Below, piece after piece: positions 13,046 through 19,285 of a stretch of DNA of 19,285 bases; within the stretch, counting starts at the first letter, position 1, and every line of letters begins with the position of its first letter. Location of the stretch: contig ONIK01000029.1 in the NCBI GenBank assembly GCA_900317865.1, positions 1-19,285 of the forward strand, given 5' to 3'. Position numbers and translations under genes: made by a program. This DNA comes from an uncultured Methanobrevibacter sp. (GTDB lineage Archaea; Methanobacteriota; Methanobacteria; Methanobacteriales; Methanobacteriaceae). Below the pieces are notes generated by a model that did not search any database, was not told where the DNA came from, and saw only the letters and a list, made by a program, of their open reading frames with translations.

Positions 13046-14521
13046 TTATTCGTATGCTTTTTCTAATAGCTCTAGAATATGCATTACTTTAACATTTTCT
13101 TCATTAATATCATCCAATCCGTCTTGAAGGTTTCTTTGACAGAATGGACATATTGTAATTACTGCATCAGCATTCGTGTCTTTAATCATTGATGCTTTGG
13201 ATTTGGAAAGTTCCATTGCAATTTCTGGTCTTCCGGATTTTATTCCTCCTCCAGCACCGCAGCATTGGCAAGGATAAAGCATTTCTTCAAATTCAACACC
13301 AGGAACCTTTTCGATTATTTCACGAGGTTGGTCTTTAATGCCTTGGCCTCTGCCTAAATGACATGGGTCGTGGTAAGTAACTTTTATGTTTACCTCTTTC
13401 ATTTTATTTGTATCAAGTTTATCAACTAGAAATTCACTTATATCCATTACATTTAGTTTTGAACCAAATTTAGGATGATCATTTTTAAGTGTAGCACCAC
13501 AACCGGAACATAATGTGATAACAGTATCATAATCTTTGAAGACTTCTTTATTTTTGTCAACTAAACTTTGAACAAGTTCTGTCTGACCAGTTCTTAAAAG
13601 TGGAGAACCGCAGCATACCTGTCCTTCAGGTATATCTATTTTAATATCATTTGCTTCAAGAACTTTAAGTAAGCTATGTCCTATTTTCTGCAGTTTATTG
13701 TCAAGCATACAACCGGTAAACAATGCTACTTTGGAACCATTGTAATTGTCTACTTGACTGATAAAGCTTTCGCCATCTACACTGACTGATCTGCCTGTTT
13801 CTTTAATATTGTCATTAAATGCAACATGTTCAGGTAGTGGTCCCAAGTTTTCGGAACATGCAATGGCTCTCATTTTTTCAATTGCATCACCAAATGTATT
13901 GATGTTTTTAGGACACACTGCTAAACATTTTCCGCAGCTGGTACAATTATACAATCCTTCTTCCAAACCTTCTTTCAGACGGTCAATGTCGTCACGAGGG
14001 TCGGATTCAAATTTGGATATGTATCTCATTATATATGGTCCGCCAAACTCGGCGGTTGCAACATTAACGACAGGACAACTTGAAAGACATGAATAACATT
14101 CAATACAACTTCTCACTTTTTTAGTGTTAAGAGTATCTTCTTTTGTCAAAGTTGTATCTAATTTATCACGTTTTTGTGAATGTAAATTTAGTTGCAGGTC
14201 TTTGACTTTATTTTCAATTCCACTTTTATCAACTATTAAATCTTTAATAACCGGAAAATTAAGAGGTTCAATCCTTGCATTGTCTTTAATCTCTTTTTGA
14301 CATGCAAGTGCACCATTTCCATTAAATAAAATTCCGCAAGATCCGCATTGGCCGGCTCTACATGACTTTCTAAAGCTAATATCTGCATCATATTTTTGGT
14401 TAATTGCTTCAAGAGCATCCAAAACCATCATTTGCGGTTTTTTTTCAATTTCATAACACTCCATATGGGGTTCATCATCTACTTCTTTATTGAACCTGGA
14501 GACATAAACCTTAATCATCAT
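13046..14521 (-). CDS. tfrB: Fumarate reductase (CoM/CoB) subunit B
   Basis: This 491-residue protein joins a succinate dehydrogenase-type iron-sulfur half to a heterodisulfide reductase B-like half. Seen in order are a [2Fe-2S] plant-type site (Cys54, 59, 62, 74), two [4Fe-4S] sites CIECYSCLSSCP (139-150) and CTSCGKCLAVCP (193-204), and two cysteine-rich CCG domains (CCGSPLLRTG with Cys303/304, CSGCGA 338-342, DPCHLGRGQG, CCGAGGG 420-426). This is the TfrB architecture. With flavoprotein TfrA it reduces fumarate with coenzymes M and B, making succinate for biosynthesis and the CoM-S-S-CoB heterodisulfide. No tfrA is in the window; in Methanothermobacter the two genes are also not adjacent, as I recall. 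Two ATG codons in tandem (14521, 14518) follow GGGAG, the second being better spaced. It is the first gene of a five-gene unit with trmJ, a ferredoxin-like gene, dcd and glyS. Confidence 0.92.
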   Translation of the reverse strand: MMIKVYVSRFNKEVDDEPHMECYEIEKKPQMMVLDALEAINQKYDADISFRKSCRAGQCGSCGILFNGNGALACQKEIKDNARIEPLNFPVIKDLIVDKSGIENKVKDLQLNLHSQKRDKLDTTLTKEDTLNTKKVRSCIECYSCLSSCPVVNVATAEFGGPYIMRYISKFESDPRDDIDRLKEGLEEGLYNCTSCGKCLAVCPKNINTFGDAIEKMRAIACSENLGPLPEHVAFNDNIKETGRSVSVDGESFISQVDNYNGSKVALFTGCMLDNKLQKIGHSLLKVLEANDIKIDIPEGQVCCGSPLLRTGQTELVQSLVDKNKEVFKDYDTVITLCSGCGATLKNDHPKFGSKLNVMDISEFLVDKLDTNKMKEVNIKVTYHDPCHLGRGQGIKDQPREIIEKVPGVEFEEMLYPCQCCGAGGGIKSGRPEIAMELSKSKASMIKDTNADAVITICPFCQRNLQDGLDDINEENVKVMHILELLEKAYE

Positions 14522-14552
14522 TTCTCCCTCTTTATAAAGTTAGTCAAAATAA

Positions 14553-14575
14553 CTATAAATTTATAATATATTTAT
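14553..14575 (-). promoter_or_regulatory. Candidate TATA region for the tfrB-trmJ-dcd-glyS unit
   Basis: On the - strand an AT-rich stretch with ATATATTATAAA and TTTATAG lies 32-54 nt ahead of the start. It is the only promoter-like region upstream of tfrB; the gaps inside the unit (16 nt or less) leave no room for others. Confidence 0.35.
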
Positions 14576-14640
14576 TTTTATTATTATATATGATTTTTAC
14601 TTATCAAAATATTGGTGAAAAAATAAAATTTATTAATTTG

Positions 14641-14661
14641 TGGATTTGTCTTAAAAAGGAG
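14641..14661 (-). terminator. T-tract terminator after the MATE gene
   Basis: Immediately past the stop codon the - strand reads TCCTTTTTAAGACAAATCC without a hairpin. A short T-run like this is sufficient for archaeal RNA polymerase in known cases, so this is a weak call. Confidence 0.3.
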
Positions 14662-16044
14662 TTATTTTCTTTTTTTTTCTTCTATAATTTCGACTTTTTC
14701 TTCTATAATTACAATTTTTTCTTCCATAAAATTATCCCCGTTTAAAATATTTTTCGCTACGATATATGTGATAATGGAAAATACTACTTCACTTATTGTT
14801 ATTCCAATCAAAACACCTACTCCTGAAGTAAAAATTTTGGATAACAATGCAATGATTATTATTTCAAAAATTATCAAACCATTTGTTAATAATAATGAAT
14901 GATAACTTTTTCCAATTCCATCTAACATTTTATTTGATATTATCGTTGTCTCTTCAGCGGATATTATGACAATACCAAATAATGCAATATAAAATACTGA
15001 TGTTTCAGCTCCTGTAATGGAAAATAAAGCAAATCCATAATCTCTTATGAAGAAGAATACTATAGTAGTAATTAGGGAAATAATTAATGAATATTTGAGT
15101 GTGTAATTATAAATTTCCTTTAATTTATTGAGTTTTTTTGCACCAAATAACTGTCCACAAATAGTTACTAATGATTTACTGAATGCTTTTTGTGGTGTTG
15201 TGATTAATGTTTGAATTTGTGATGCTGTTGAATATAGTAATACTCCAATTTGACCAAGTTGGGCAATTAAAATTTTATTAATATACATCATGTAAAAACT
15301 CCATAACATGTTCATGATAAAATTTGGAATAGCTACTACAAATATTTCATAAACAATTCCTACTTTGAAATAATTAAAGTTTAAAACAACTTGGGTTTTT
15401 CCACTTAAATATAAATATAAGAAACCGATGACAGAAATTGCTGTAGATACTATTGATGCATATGCTACACCTAAAATTCCCCAATTAAAAACAAAAATAA
15501 AAAGAGGATCCAAAATTAAATTTATAATATTTGTTATAATAATTATGATAGTTGGCGTTCTTGTATTTCCTTCTGCTTGAAGAGTACTTACAAATAAACT
15601 TGAAATAAGAAATATAGATGAAAATATAAATATTGGAGTTAAATAAGTTATTGCTAAATCAATAGATTTGGTAACACCCATTATATTCAATATATCTTTT
15701 AAAAAGGGTGTAACTAATATTAAAACTACGCCTAGTATGATACAAGTCAGAATACCATGCAAAATTGAATTATATGAACTTTCATAGTCTTTTTCACCTA
15801 TTTCTCTTGATATTATTGAATTAGTTCCAATACCTATTGATTCTCCAAATCCTAATATCATTATAATTAATGGGTGGGCAACACCAACTGCGAAAAATGC
15901 TTCATGACTTAATTGTGATACCCAAAATAAATCAATTATAGAATATAATGAATTAAAAAGTGAAAGAAGCAAAATTGGTGTAGAAAGTTTCCATAATGCA
16001 TTTTTTGGATTATTTATTATATCTATATTTTCAGTCATTATCAT
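14662..16044 (-). CDS. MATE family multidrug/toxin efflux transporter
   Basis: The 460-residue integral membrane protein has about 12 hydrophobic segments and MATE landmarks: LSTPILLLSLFNSLYSIIDLF at the N-terminus, FAVGVAHPLI, GFGESIGIGTNSIISREIG near residue 75, LQAEGNTRTP, NLILDPLFIFVFNWGILGVA near 200, and GQLFGAKK in the second half. Such proteins export organic cations or other compounds in exchange for Na+ or H+; the substrate cannot be read from sequence. The C-terminal tail after the last helix is a charged heptad repeat (EEKIVII, EEKVEII, EEKKRK). ATG at 16044 and 16038 are both possible. No ribosome binding site is visible, and a TATA box ends 16 nt upstream of 16044, so the mRNA is probably leaderless or nearly so, favouring 16038. 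It appears monocistronic. Confidence 0.88.
   Translation of the reverse strand: MIMTENIDIINNPKNALWKLSTPILLLSLFNSLYSIIDLFWVSQLSHEAFFAVGVAHPLIIMILGFGESIGIGTNSIISREIGEKDYESSYNSILHGILTCIILGVVLILVTPFLKDILNIMGVTKSIDLAITYLTPIFIFSSIFLISSLFVSTLQAEGNTRTPTIIIIITNIINLILDPLFIFVFNWGILGVAYASIVSTAISVIGFLYLYLSGKTQVVLNFNYFKVGIVYEIFVVAIPNFIMNMLWSFYMMYINKILIAQLGQIGVLLYSTASQIQTLITTPQKAFSKSLVTICGQLFGAKKLNKLKEIYNYTLKYSLIISLITTIVFFFIRDYGFALFSITGAETSVFYIALFGIVIISAEETTIISNKMLDGIGKSYHSLLLTNGLIIFEIIIIALLSKIFTSGVGVLIGITISEVVFSIITYIVAKNILNGDNFMEEKIVIIEEKVEIIEEKKRK
14674..14727 (-). repeat. 21-nt tandem repeat coding the MATE C-terminal tail
   Basis: Two 21-nt copies (14674-14694 and 14695-14715) and a 12-nt partial copy share TTTTTCTTCTATAATT on the + strand. 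They encode the heptads EEKVEII, EEKIVII and the initial MEEK. Copy number changes would keep the frame. Confidence 0.6.
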
Positions 16045-16059
16045 TAATTTATTTTATTT

Positions 16060-16067
16060 TATATAAA
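16060..16067 (-). promoter_or_regulatory. TATA box of the MATE gene
   Basis: On the - strand this reads TTTATATA, the archaeal consensus. Its centre is about 26 nt from the ATG at 16038, the usual distance to the transcription start. Confidence 0.5.
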
Positions 16068-16387
16068 TAATTTATTTCAATAATAATGTATATTGATTTA
16101 ATTTTTAACGGTTAATAATATGATTATTCGCAGAATCCATTATATATTGCGATAATTTAAAATTTTTTTCTTTTAGTTTTTTACTTATTTTAATTTAAAT
16201 CAAAGAATTGGGTGTTTTTTTGGTTGTTAAACAATTATTGATAGGATATTTTCATTGTTTTCTTAAAAAATAGGATATGTATTTTTTCCAATTTTGTTCT
16301 TATTTTTTAAAATACTTAAAAGATAAACATATTAGTACTAAGATTAACAAATAAATATAATAAGATAGGGTAAATTTAAGTAAAATT

Positions 16388-16431
16388 TTCTCTTAAAAAA
16401 TAAATGAAATTTAAAAATTATTTTAAGAGAA
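16388..16431. repeat. 11-bp perfect inverted repeat upstream of iorAB
   Basis: The two arms, TTCTCTTAAAA and TTTTAAGAGAA, are separated by 22 nt of A/T-rich sequence. The centre is about 120 nt before the iorA start. It could be an operator with two half-sites or a stem in a long leader RNA. Confidence 0.5.
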
Positions 16432-16529
16432 TAATTGGTTTAAACTTAGTAAAATTACAAAATACAGTTAAAGATTAATTTTACAAATGTTTGCCAACAT
16501 CTCTATTAATAGTATTTTGAGGAAAGTAT

Positions 16530-18422
16530 ATGAATTTGAAAGAATTAGTCACAGGGGAATCAGGTGATAAACAATTTTTATTAGGTAATGAAGCTGCCGT
16601 AAGGGGTGTTATCGAAGCAGGTATCTCTATTGCAGCCACTTATCCCGGTACTCCTTCATCAGAAATTGGAAATATATTATCTGTCTTAGCTAAAGATGCA
16701 AATATTTATTTTGAATTTTCCACTAATGAAAAAGTCGCAATGGAGGTAGCAGCAACAGCAGCAGCTTCAGGGCTTCGTTCATTCACATTCATGAAGCATG
16801 TTGGAATGAATGTGGCTGCAGATTCATTTATGACTACTGCATACACTGGCGTAAATGGTGGAATGGTAATTTTAAGTGCAGATGATCCTTCACTCTTTTC
16901 ATCACAGAATGAACAGGATACACGTAATTATGCACGTTTGGCAAATGTTCCTGTATTAGAACCTTCTAATTGCCAGGAAGTTAAGGACATGGTTAAATAT
17001 GCATTTGATTTATCAGAAGAATTTAATTTGCCTGTTATTGTAAGAACGACTACTCGTGTATCACATATGCGTGGTGTAGTCGAATTTGGTGATGTTAAAG
17101 ACAATTCATCTAATAATGATAATCATTGGATGAGGGGTCATTTTGATAAAGACCCGTCCAAATATGTACCTGTTCCTGCATTTGCCGGTAAAATGCATGA
17201 AAGATTATGTGATAAAATCAGTAAAATTAACAATGAAACAAACAATTCTAAATTTAATGATTCAACATCATTTGCTAATAATAAAAAATATGGTGTGATT
17301 TCTTCAGGAAGTGCATTCAATTATGCTTTTGATGTTATTAAATATAATAATTTGGATATGGATATCTTAAAAATCGGATTTTCCTACCCATTTCCGGATA
17401 AAAAAGTCTTGGAATTTATTAAGGATTTGGATGAAGTATTTGTTGTTGAAGAAGTTGACCCTGTAATGGAAAAAGAAGTTTTAGCTATTATTGGTCGTGA
17501 AAACCTTGATATTGTGGTTCATGGTAAACTGGATGGAACTTTGCCTCAATGTTATGAATTCAATTCAGATATTGTAAGTAAAGGTTTTAATAATGTTTTA
17601 AACTTCATGAATAATGAAAATATTACTTTTACTGATAGTTTAAATGAATTAAGTGATTCTATTCCATCAAGAGCTCCTGTATTATGTGCGGGATGTCCTC
17701 ACAGAGCAATGTATTATGGAATCAATATAGCTATTGATGAATTGGGTTTAAAAACTTCTGATGTTGTTTTTGCATCTGATATTGGATGTTATACCTTGGG
17801 TATTAACCCTCCGTACAATGCTGCAGATTATTTATTGTCTATGGGTTCCAGTGTAGGAGATGGCTGCGGATTTTCAGTTTCGACTGATCAAAAAGTAGCA
17901 AGTTTCATTGGAGATTCTACATTTTTCCATAGCGGTATTTCACCATTAATCAATGCAGTTCACAATAAACATAATTTTGTATTGACTGTTTTAGATAATA
18001 GGATTACTGCAATGACTGGCGGTCAGCCAAACCCGGGTATTCCTGTAGATGGAATGGGTGATGAAGCGCCAGAAATATCTATTCGTAAATTGGCTCTAGC
18101 CTGTGGCGTAGATTATGTTCGTGTTATTAATCCGTTTAACTTGGAGCAGGTTGTCAAAACATATAAGGAAGCTTTTGAAAGGGATGATACTGTAGTAATC
18201 ATATCAAAAGCACCATGTACTTTAATTAAAGGTTTAACCAAAAAACCTCCAGTTACTTTAGTTGAATCTAATTGTAATCATTGTGATAAATGTGTAAATG
18301 AACTTGCATGTCCGGCTATTTCAAAAGTCGCCGGAAAAATTGAGATTGATAAGTCATCATGTGATGGATGTGGTGTCTGTATTCAGGTTTGTAAATATGG
18401 TGCATTGGAGGTGGGAAAATGA
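16530..18422 (+). CDS. iorA: Indolepyruvate:ferredoxin oxidoreductase, alpha subunit
   Basis: The 630-residue protein contains the 2-oxoacid:acceptor oxidoreductase fold. An N-terminal pyrimidine-type domain carries GNEAAVRGVIEAGISIAATYPGTPSSEIG, a middle transketolase-C-like domain follows, and the thiamine diphosphate domain holds CAGCPHRAMYYGI, SDIGCYTLG and GDSTFFHSGISPLINA through to LDNRITAMTGGQPNPG (about 463-505). At the C-terminus are two [4Fe-4S] motifs, CNHCDKC-x5-CP (about 582-595) and CDGCGVCIQVC (about 611-621). It oxidatively decarboxylates aryl pyruvates such as indolepyruvate with coenzyme A and ferredoxin. In methanogens it can also run in reverse to make aromatic amino acids from arylacetates. 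ATG follows GAGGA. The stop overlaps iorB by 4 nt (ATGA), so the subunits are translated together. Confidence 0.95.
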   Translation: MNLKELVTGESGDKQFLLGNEAAVRGVIEAGISIAATYPGTPSSEIGNILSVLAKDANIYFEFSTNEKVAMEVAATAAASGLRSFTFMKHVGMNVAADSFMTTAYTGVNGGMVILSADDPSLFSSQNEQDTRNYARLANVPVLEPSNCQEVKDMVKYAFDLSEEFNLPVIVRTTTRVSHMRGVVEFGDVKDNSSNNDNHWMRGHFDKDPSKYVPVPAFAGKMHERLCDKISKINNETNNSKFNDSTSFANNKKYGVISSGSAFNYAFDVIKYNNLDMDILKIGFSYPFPDKKVLEFIKDLDEVFVVEEVDPVMEKEVLAIIGRENLDIVVHGKLDGTLPQCYEFNSDIVSKGFNNVLNFMNNENITFTDSLNELSDSIPSRAPVLCAGCPHRAMYYGINIAIDELGLKTSDVVFASDIGCYTLGINPPYNAADYLLSMGSSVGDGCGFSVSTDQKVASFIGDSTFFHSGISPLINAVHNKHNFVLTVLDNRITAMTGGQPNPGIPVDGMGDEAPEISIRKLALACGVDYVRVINPFNLEQVVKTYKEAFERDDTVVIISKAPCTLIKGLTKKPPVTLVESNCNHCDKCVNELACPAISKVAGKIEIDKSSCDGCGVCIQVCKYGALEVGK

Positions 18423-18997
18423 GCTACAGTATTTACATTTGTGGTGTAGGAGGTCAAGGAATTATTAAAACCTCTGTTATTATTGGTGAAGCAGCAATGA
18501 ACCAAGGTTTGGATGTTGTAATGAGTGAAATTCATGGAATGTCACAAAGAGGGGGATCTGTATCAACTGAACTTAAAATAGGTGATTTCAACAGTTCAAT
18601 CATTCCAGATACAACAGCAGACATGTTGCTTTCATTTGAACCTATAGAAACAATCCGCGGATTACATAAAGTAAATAAGGATAGTAAAATTGTATATAAT
18701 ACTCATCCGATTATTCCATCTTCAACAAATGAAGCTTATCCGAGTGTTGATAGTATTACTAATGCTTTAAAAGAGAATTTTACTCATGTTCTGCCTATTG
18801 ATGCTACTGATTTGGCTTTGGATGCGGGAAATATATTATCTTTAAATATGGTACTTTTAGGTGCAGTAACTGCTGATGATAATTTCCCATTATCAAAGGA
18901 TTCAGTAATTGATGCAATGAAAAATAACTTGCATCCAAAATTCCATGAGTTAAATTTGAAAGCTATTGAAAATGGATACAATTCAATCAAAGGTTAA
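18419..18997 (+). CDS. iorB: Indolepyruvate:ferredoxin oxidoreductase, beta subunit
   Basis: The 192-residue protein is the gamma-type domain of 2-oxoacid:ferredoxin oxidoreductases. It begins with IYICGVGGQGIIKTSVIIGEAA and continues with EIHGMSQRGGSVSTELKIG, the two hallmarks of IorB, then ADMLLSFEPIETIRG and LGAVTADDNFPLSKDSVIDAM. It forms the active heteromer with IorA. The ATG overlaps the iorA TGA, and GGAGGTG in the last iorA codons supplies the ribosome binding site. A fresh TATA box follows right after the stop, so the unit probably ends here. Confidence 0.95.
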   Translation: MSYSIYICGVGGQGIIKTSVIIGEAAMNQGLDVVMSEIHGMSQRGGSVSTELKIGDFNSSIIPDTTADMLLSFEPIETIRGLHKVNKDSKIVYNTHPIIPSSTNEAYPSVDSITNALKENFTHVLPIDATDLALDAGNILSLNMVLLGAVTADDNFPLSKDSVIDAMKNNLHPKFHELNLKAIENGYNSIKG

Positions 18998-19000
18998 ATA

Positions 19001-19008
19001 TTTATATA
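19001..19008 (+). promoter_or_regulatory. TATA box of the gene at 19053
   Basis: TTTATATA, the archaeal consensus, begins 4 nt after the iorB stop. Transcription would start near 19030, giving a leader of about 22 nt. Confidence 0.5.
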
Positions 19009-19052
19009 TTATTATGATTAAATCTTTAAACAGATAGAAAAGTTGGGATATT

Positions 19053-19285
19053 ATGGCTTACCAAATAGATAATGCTATTGTAAAAAAAGATAGAACTGGA
19101 AAATTAACACTAATTGATCCTGAAGGTCATTTTCAAGATGAAGATGCTTTCATAGCAGTTAAAAGTGATGATTTAATTACAATTCAACTTTTAATTAATA
19201 GTATCTTAAACAATGATTTTAAAAGCTGGAGAGAACTTGGTACAATTCCAGATTCAGAACCAGTTAAAAGTTTACTTCCACGTTT
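19053..19285 (+). CDS. Unrecognised protein, N-terminal 77 residues, cut by the window edge
   Basis: An open frame from ATG 19053 reaches the right edge without a stop. It begins MAYQIDNAIVKKDRTGKLTL, followed by IDPEGHFQDEDAFIAVKSDD and then ITIQLLINSILNNDFKSWRELG. It is hydrophilic, with no signal peptide or membrane helix in the visible part. I do not recognise the family. Support for a real gene comes from a consensus TATA box at 19001-19008, a purine-rich stretch with GGGA about 6 nt before the ATG, and codon use like the neighbours. It is separate from the iorAB unit, with a 55-nt gap. Confidence 0.6.
   Translation, partial: MAYQIDNAIVKKDRTGKLTLIDPEGHFQDEDAFIAVKSDDLITIQLLINSILNNDFKSWRELGTIPDSEPVKSLLPR

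Larger units (their letters stand above)
16045..16529. other. 485-nt AT-rich intergenic region with an inverted repeat
   Basis: This divergent region carries the MATE promoter on its left and must hold the iorAB promoter. An 11-bp perfect inverted repeat, TTCTCTTAAAA (16388-16398) and TTTTAAGAGAA (16421-16431), has a 22-nt spacer. ATAGGATAT occurs twice at about 16240 and 16270. I see no tRNA, no C/D-box motif and no convincing protein gene. No clear TATA box stands out for iorA; TTTAAACTT near 16439 is the closest. Confidence 0.5.

Noticed and set aside
16277..16354. A 25-codon frame starting MYFFQFCSYF upstream of iorA
   Set aside because: The purine-rich AGGAT directly abuts the ATG, too close for a ribosome binding site. 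The peptide is short, and such frames are expected by chance in AT-rich DNA.

Overview
The window looks like a chromosomal segment of an AT-rich methanogen of the order Methanobacteriales, most likely Methanobrevibacter or a close relative. The indications are a giant DUF11-repeat surface protein of the adhesin-like type, a CoM/CoB-dependent fumarate reductase subunit (TfrB), 2-phosphoglycerate kinase, archaeal SepF, a FilR1-type methanogen regulator, an archaeal-type glycyl-tRNA synthetase, and ribosome binding sites of the GGTGAT or GGAG type. No insertion sequence, prophage, CRISPR array, rRNA or tRNA was seen.

Left part (1-3030): the 3' portion of a surface protein built from DUF11 repeats of 115 or 118 residues. 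It is broken by a 56-nt deletion at about 389/390 that shifts the frame, so an upstream fragment ends at 407 and the downstream frame runs to a membrane-anchored end at 2991. A hairpin terminator follows. Middle-left (3145-6985): a short acidic protein with a histone-like fold plus a C-terminal helix (3262-3699, +) converges on a ZPR1-type zinc protein, which overlaps the end of 2-phosphoglycerate kinase (- strand). Divergent from these is a two-gene unit, a DUF1611 P-loop protein followed by sepF.

The stretch 6944-7247 has no convincing protein gene but is the most unusual part of the window. It holds two TTTAGG-N4-CCTAAA palindromes around TATA-like boxes, then four successive perfect hairpins, the last followed by a T-rich tract. 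It reads like a regulated small structured RNA gene. To its right a TatD-like TIM-barrel hydrolase (-) and a FilR1-type regulator (+) are divergent, with an 11-bp imperfect palindrome between their promoters.

From 14521 down to 8996 lies a tight five-gene unit on the - strand: tfrB, trmJ, an unusual cysteine-rich ferredoxin-like protein, dcd and glyS (redox, tRNA modification, nucleotide metabolism, translation). Its end meets the regulator gene at a hairpin that contains both stop codons. A MATE exporter (-, probably leaderless) and a 485-nt intergenic region with an 11-bp inverted repeat precede iorAB, the indolepyruvate:ferredoxin oxidoreductase subunits. A small unrecognised gene starts at 19053 behind its own TATA box and runs off the right edge.
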